Origin: Candidatus Thorarchaeota archaeon SMTZ1-83
Lineage (GTDB): Archaea; Asgardarchaeota; Thorarchaeia; Thorarchaeales; Thorarchaeaceae
Length of the DNA: 6,001 nucleotides
Direction of reading: 5' to 3'
Assembly (NCBI GenBank): GCA_001563325.1
Contig: LRSK01000107.1
Location: forward strand, 1-6,001
Within the stretch, counting starts at the first letter, position 1. Every line of letters starts with the position of its first letter. The notes below the pieces were generated by a model. It saw only the letters and a list, made by a program, of their open reading frames with translations, searched no databases and was not told the origin of the DNA. The translations under genes were made by a program, and so were the position numbers. This document shows, piece after piece, positions 5,331 to 6,001 of this stretch.

Positions 5331-6001
5331 TTACTCTTTGAACTTCTTTACATATACAACGTAGACGACTATGATGATGCCAACGCCCAATGCAGCAGGC
5401 AAAGCAATACCACCCAAGATCGCGAGAATGTCAGGTCCCACAGGAGATATCTCTGGAAACTCTAGCTGATGTGTTTCCATGGGTGTAATCTGGATCCAAA
5501 GGAACCCATCCGATCCGCTCCTTTCAGCGTAGATTCGTAGATGGCTTGTTTCGGATATGGCTCCGAATTGGAACGATATGTCGGGCAATACTCCTGTCAG
5601 TGCAGCATCCAAGTCGGTCCAAGCAGTATCATGTGTTCGGCTATCTACTTCACTGAAGAGAGTTGCTTCGAAGTTGGAGATATCTGCACTTAGGATTGAT
5701 ACGTTATACCAAGTTCCTACAGTAGTGTTTAGATCTATGCCATACCATTCATCGGTGTCACCGGTCCACGGCAGTGTGAAGTTATTTGAGTCAACCGTAG
5801 TAGTGACGTCCATTGAAGTGGTGTCCCAATAGAGGTCTCCTAATCTATTCACCCACTCAATTGTGAGTTCTACAGGGTAGTCTTCGTAGTGGTTTGTTGC
5901 TCCTAGGGTGTTATTTGCTACATAATGTGCGCAGATTCCCACAAATGCATAGCCATCATGCCAAATTCTTGAACTCAGACTGTACGTGGCGTTATTTGGA
6001 T
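5331..6001 (-). CDS. Secreted surface protein with a C-terminal membrane anchor (N-terminus outside window)
   Basis: The frame is open from the right edge (6001) to a TAA at 5333-5331, showing 222 codons of the C-terminal part. A GTG at 5942 is not a credible start because the frame continues upstream without a stop and with similar composition. The visible part is rich in Asn, Thr, Ser, Asp and aromatic residues, predicted mostly beta-strand. It contains several N-glycosylation sequons (NAT, NNT, NFT, NTT, NVS), as expected for an extracellular protein. After a Pro-containing linker (FPEISPVGPD) comes one hydrophobic helix of about 25 residues, ILGGIALPAALGVGIIIVVY and following, and a short basic cytoplasmic tail ending KKFKE. 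The topology is thus outside-in with a C-terminal anchor, a layout frequent in archaeal cell-surface proteins. A signal peptide would be outside the window. I do not recognise a named domain, and the function could be adhesion, binding or envelope structure. It converges on the exporter operon and is not co-transcribed with it. Confidence 0.82.
   Translation of the reverse strand, partial: PNNATYSLSSRIWHDGYAFVGICAHYVANNTLGATNHYEDYPVELTIEWVNRLGDLYWDTTSMDVTTTVDSNNFTLPWTGDTDEWYGIDLNTTVGTWYNVSILSADISNFEATLFSEVDSRTHDTAWTDLDAALTGVLPDISFQFGAISETSHLRIYAERSGSDGFLWIQITPMETHQLEFPEISPVGPDILAILGGIALPAALGVGIIIVVYVVYVKKFKE

Noticed and set aside
1..6001. Search for CRISPR arrays, tRNA or rRNA genes, insertion sequences and defence genes
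   Set aside because: I saw no regularly spaced repeats, no cloverleaf or rRNA-like segments, no transposase or terminal inverted repeats, and no nuclease, methylase or toxin motifs.

Overview
The window looks like an ordinary archaeal chromosomal segment of moderate GC. The archaeal assignment is an inference. It rests on TATA/BRE-like promoter elements, TTG starts preceded by strong GGAGG-type Shine-Dalgarno sequences, and a sequon-rich surface protein anchored by one C-terminal transmembrane helix. The last feature recalls Asgard (Thorarchaeota-like) and some euryarchaeal lineages, but I cannot fix the lineage.

Layout: (1) 1-401, minus strand: the N-terminal 133 codons of a P-loop kinase-like protein of the FlaR/'DNA topology modulation' type, running off the left edge. 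(2) 402-492: a short divergent promoter region with a 10-bp palindrome and a repeated GGAGTWACTAG element. (3) 493-2148, plus: a 551-residue protein with PBS-lyase-type HEAT repeats behind an unrecognised N-terminal domain. (4) 2149-2472: a non-coding stretch with an A/T-rich inverted repeat, a promoter candidate and a structured leader. (5) 2473-5247, plus: a compact three-gene ABC-2 exporter operon (ATPase, permease, permease) with overlapping or nearly abutting genes and good Shine-Dalgarno sites. (6) 5248-5330: a short convergent gap holding a strong hairpin terminator that could serve both strands. (7) 5331-6001, minus: the C-terminal part of a secreted, membrane-anchored surface protein, running off the right edge.

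The central unit is the exporter. The ATPase would drive a heterodimer of two different six-helix permeases, as in DrrA/DrrB-like and related ABC-2 systems. The substrate cannot be read from the sequence. The neighbouring genes face other ways or lie beyond terminator-like elements, so I see no good reason to place them in the same pathway. I find no mobile element, CRISPR array, tRNA or rRNA. The least explained items are the exporter's structured leader, the repeats beside the HEAT-protein start codon, and that protein's N-terminal domain.
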